From the NCBI GenBank assembly GCA_958370325.1, contig CATXJW010000066.1, forward strand, positions 1 to 6,833: 6,833 bases of DNA, read 5' to 3'. The translations under genes were made by a program, and so were the position numbers. Under the pieces are notes generated by a model that saw nothing but the letters and a program-made list of their open reading frames with translations, was not told where the DNA came from and ran no database searches. This DNA comes from an uncultured Collinsella sp. (lineage in GTDB: Bacteria; Actinomycetota; Coriobacteriia; Coriobacteriales; Coriobacteriaceae). Positions within the stretch are counted from its first letter, which is position 1. The number at the start of each line of letters is the position of its first letter. Positions 6,208 through 6,833 of the stretch are shown here, one piece after another.

Positions 6208-6228
6208 CCGATACGAAGGGAGTTCCGT

Positions 6229-6833
6229 ATGGCCGAACTTACTGACCGCTTCGGGACCATGGTGTTCTCTGAGGAAGTCATGAAGGACTACCTCCCCAAG
6301 GACATTTGGAAGCGCCTTGCTGCAACCCTCGAGGACGGTGAGCCGCTCGACCTGGATGTGGCCAACGCCGTTGCCCACGCCATGAAGGTCTGGGCCATCT
6401 CCAAGGGCGCGACGCACTACGCGCACTGGTTCCAGCCGCTTTCGGGCATTACTTCCGAGAAGCACGACAGCTTCCTCGAGCCCAACCACGACGGCACCGC
6501 CATTACCAAGTTTACGGGCAAGAACCTCATCCAGGGCGAGCCTGATGCCTCGAGCTTCCCCAACGGCGGCCTGCGTGCCACCTTCGAGGCCCGTGGTTAC
6601 ACCGCTTGGGATCCCACCAGCCCTGCCTTCATTAAGGACGATGTCCTGTGCATCCCCACGGCTTTCTGCTCCTACACGGGCGAGGCCCTGGACAAGAAGA
6701 CCCCGCTGCTGCGCTCCATGACCGCGCTCTCGCGTGAGTCCAAGCGCGTTCTGGCGCTGTTTGGCAAGACCCCCAAGAAGGTCGTTCCTTCCGTGGGCGA
6801 TGAGCAGGAGTACTTCCTGATCAAGAAGGACGC
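6229..6833 (+). CDS. glnN: Type III glutamine synthetase (N-terminal part)
   Basis: Makes glutamine from glutamate, ammonia and ATP in the cytosol. The first 201 codons are present and the frame is open at the window's right edge; the family is about 700 residues, so under a third is seen. The sequence is unmistakably GSIII, not GSI or GSII: ATHYAHWFQPL (61-71), KHDSF (78-82), GEPDASSFPNGGLRATFEAR (103-122), GYTAWDPTSPAF (123-134), IPTAFCSYTGEALDKKTPLL (142-161) and GDEQEYFLI (190-198, where the family has a metal-binding Glu pair). The ATG at 6229 has AAGGGAG six bases upstream and the N-terminus aligns with the family. It is transcribed away from metF. The dyad at 6123-6143 suggests its own regulation, possibly by nitrogen. 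An unrelated reverse-strand frame at 6178-6489 is a shadow of this gene. Confidence 0.95.
   Translation, partial: MAELTDRFGTMVFSEEVMKDYLPKDIWKRLAATLEDGEPLDLDVANAVAHAMKVWAISKGATHYAHWFQPLSGITSEKHDSFLEPNHDGTAITKFTGKNLIQGEPDASSFPNGGLRATFEARGYTAWDPTSPAFIKDDVLCIPTAFCSYTGEALDKKTPLLRSMTALSRESKRVLALFGKTPKKVVPSVGDEQEYFLIKKD

Larger units (their letters stand above)
5803..6228. other. Divergent metF/glnN intergenic region
   Basis: These 426 bases separate the divergent metF and glnN starts and hold no open reading frame I can support. They are visibly richer in A and T than the flanking genes and densely packed with inverted repeats. The contents are a candidate metF promoter and dyad (5846-5873), a small hairpin (5906-5927), a long inverted repeat (5936-6023), a GC hairpin (6073-6087), a dyad (6123-6143) and a leader hairpin (6189-6207). 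The octamer TTGATTGG appears on the minus strand at 5905-5898 and on the plus strand at 6057-6064 and 6105-6112. I do not recognise a known riboswitch; in particular no SAM or cobalamin riboswitch core is seen before metF. Confidence 0.8.

Noticed and set aside
5803..6228. SAM or cobalamin riboswitch before metF, or glutamine-type riboswitch before glnN
   Set aside because: The hairpins present do not show the conserved cores I know for these classes, and the metF leader from the candidate promoter would be only about 40 bases. A covariance-model search would settle it.
6178..6489. A 103-codon minus-strand frame before and within glnN
   Set aside because: It overlaps the conserved N-terminus of glnN, has no family resemblance and would be antisense to its leader.

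Overview
The window looks like a chromosomal stretch from a high-GC member of the Coriobacteriia, most likely Collinsella or a close relative. That assignment is inference from protein character and the combination of a type III glutamine synthetase, a split B12-dependent methionine synthase and a PFL/UPF0210 protein; no marker gene for taxonomy is present. All genes found are metabolic and have ordinary Shine-Dalgarno sequences. I see no tRNA, rRNA, CRISPR array, transposase or phage gene.

Layout. Four genes lie on the minus strand, to be read from right to left: metF (5802-4930), a standalone methionine synthase activation-domain protein (4930-4142), metH (4131-1573) and, after a 108-base gap with a hairpin and a possible promoter, a PFL/UPF0210 family protein (1464-100). 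A perfect hairpin at 1-25 probably ends this transcription unit. On the plus strand, diverging from metF, the first 201 codons of a type III glutamine synthetase (glnN) run from 6229 off the right edge.

How the genes work together. MetF reduces methylene-tetrahydrofolate to methyl-tetrahydrofolate. MetH moves that methyl group by way of cobalamin to homocysteine, giving methionine. The small protein between them supplies the SAM-dependent reactivation domain that long MetH enzymes carry at their C-terminus; this 852-residue MetH stops after its cobalamin domain. The three genes are tightly coupled: metF and the activation gene overlap in TAATG, and the stop of the activation gene lies inside the metH Shine-Dalgarno sequence.

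The 426-base divergent metF/glnN spacer (5803-6228) is the least ordinary part. It holds an 88-base extended inverted repeat (5936-6023), an operator-like dyad close to each gene (5857-5873 and 6123-6143), three copies of the 8-mer TTGATTGG oriented towards their nearest gene, and a leader hairpin before glnN. I found no clearly novel multi-gene system; the best leads are the long inverted repeat, the dyads and the split methionine synthase with its cysteine-rich activation partner.
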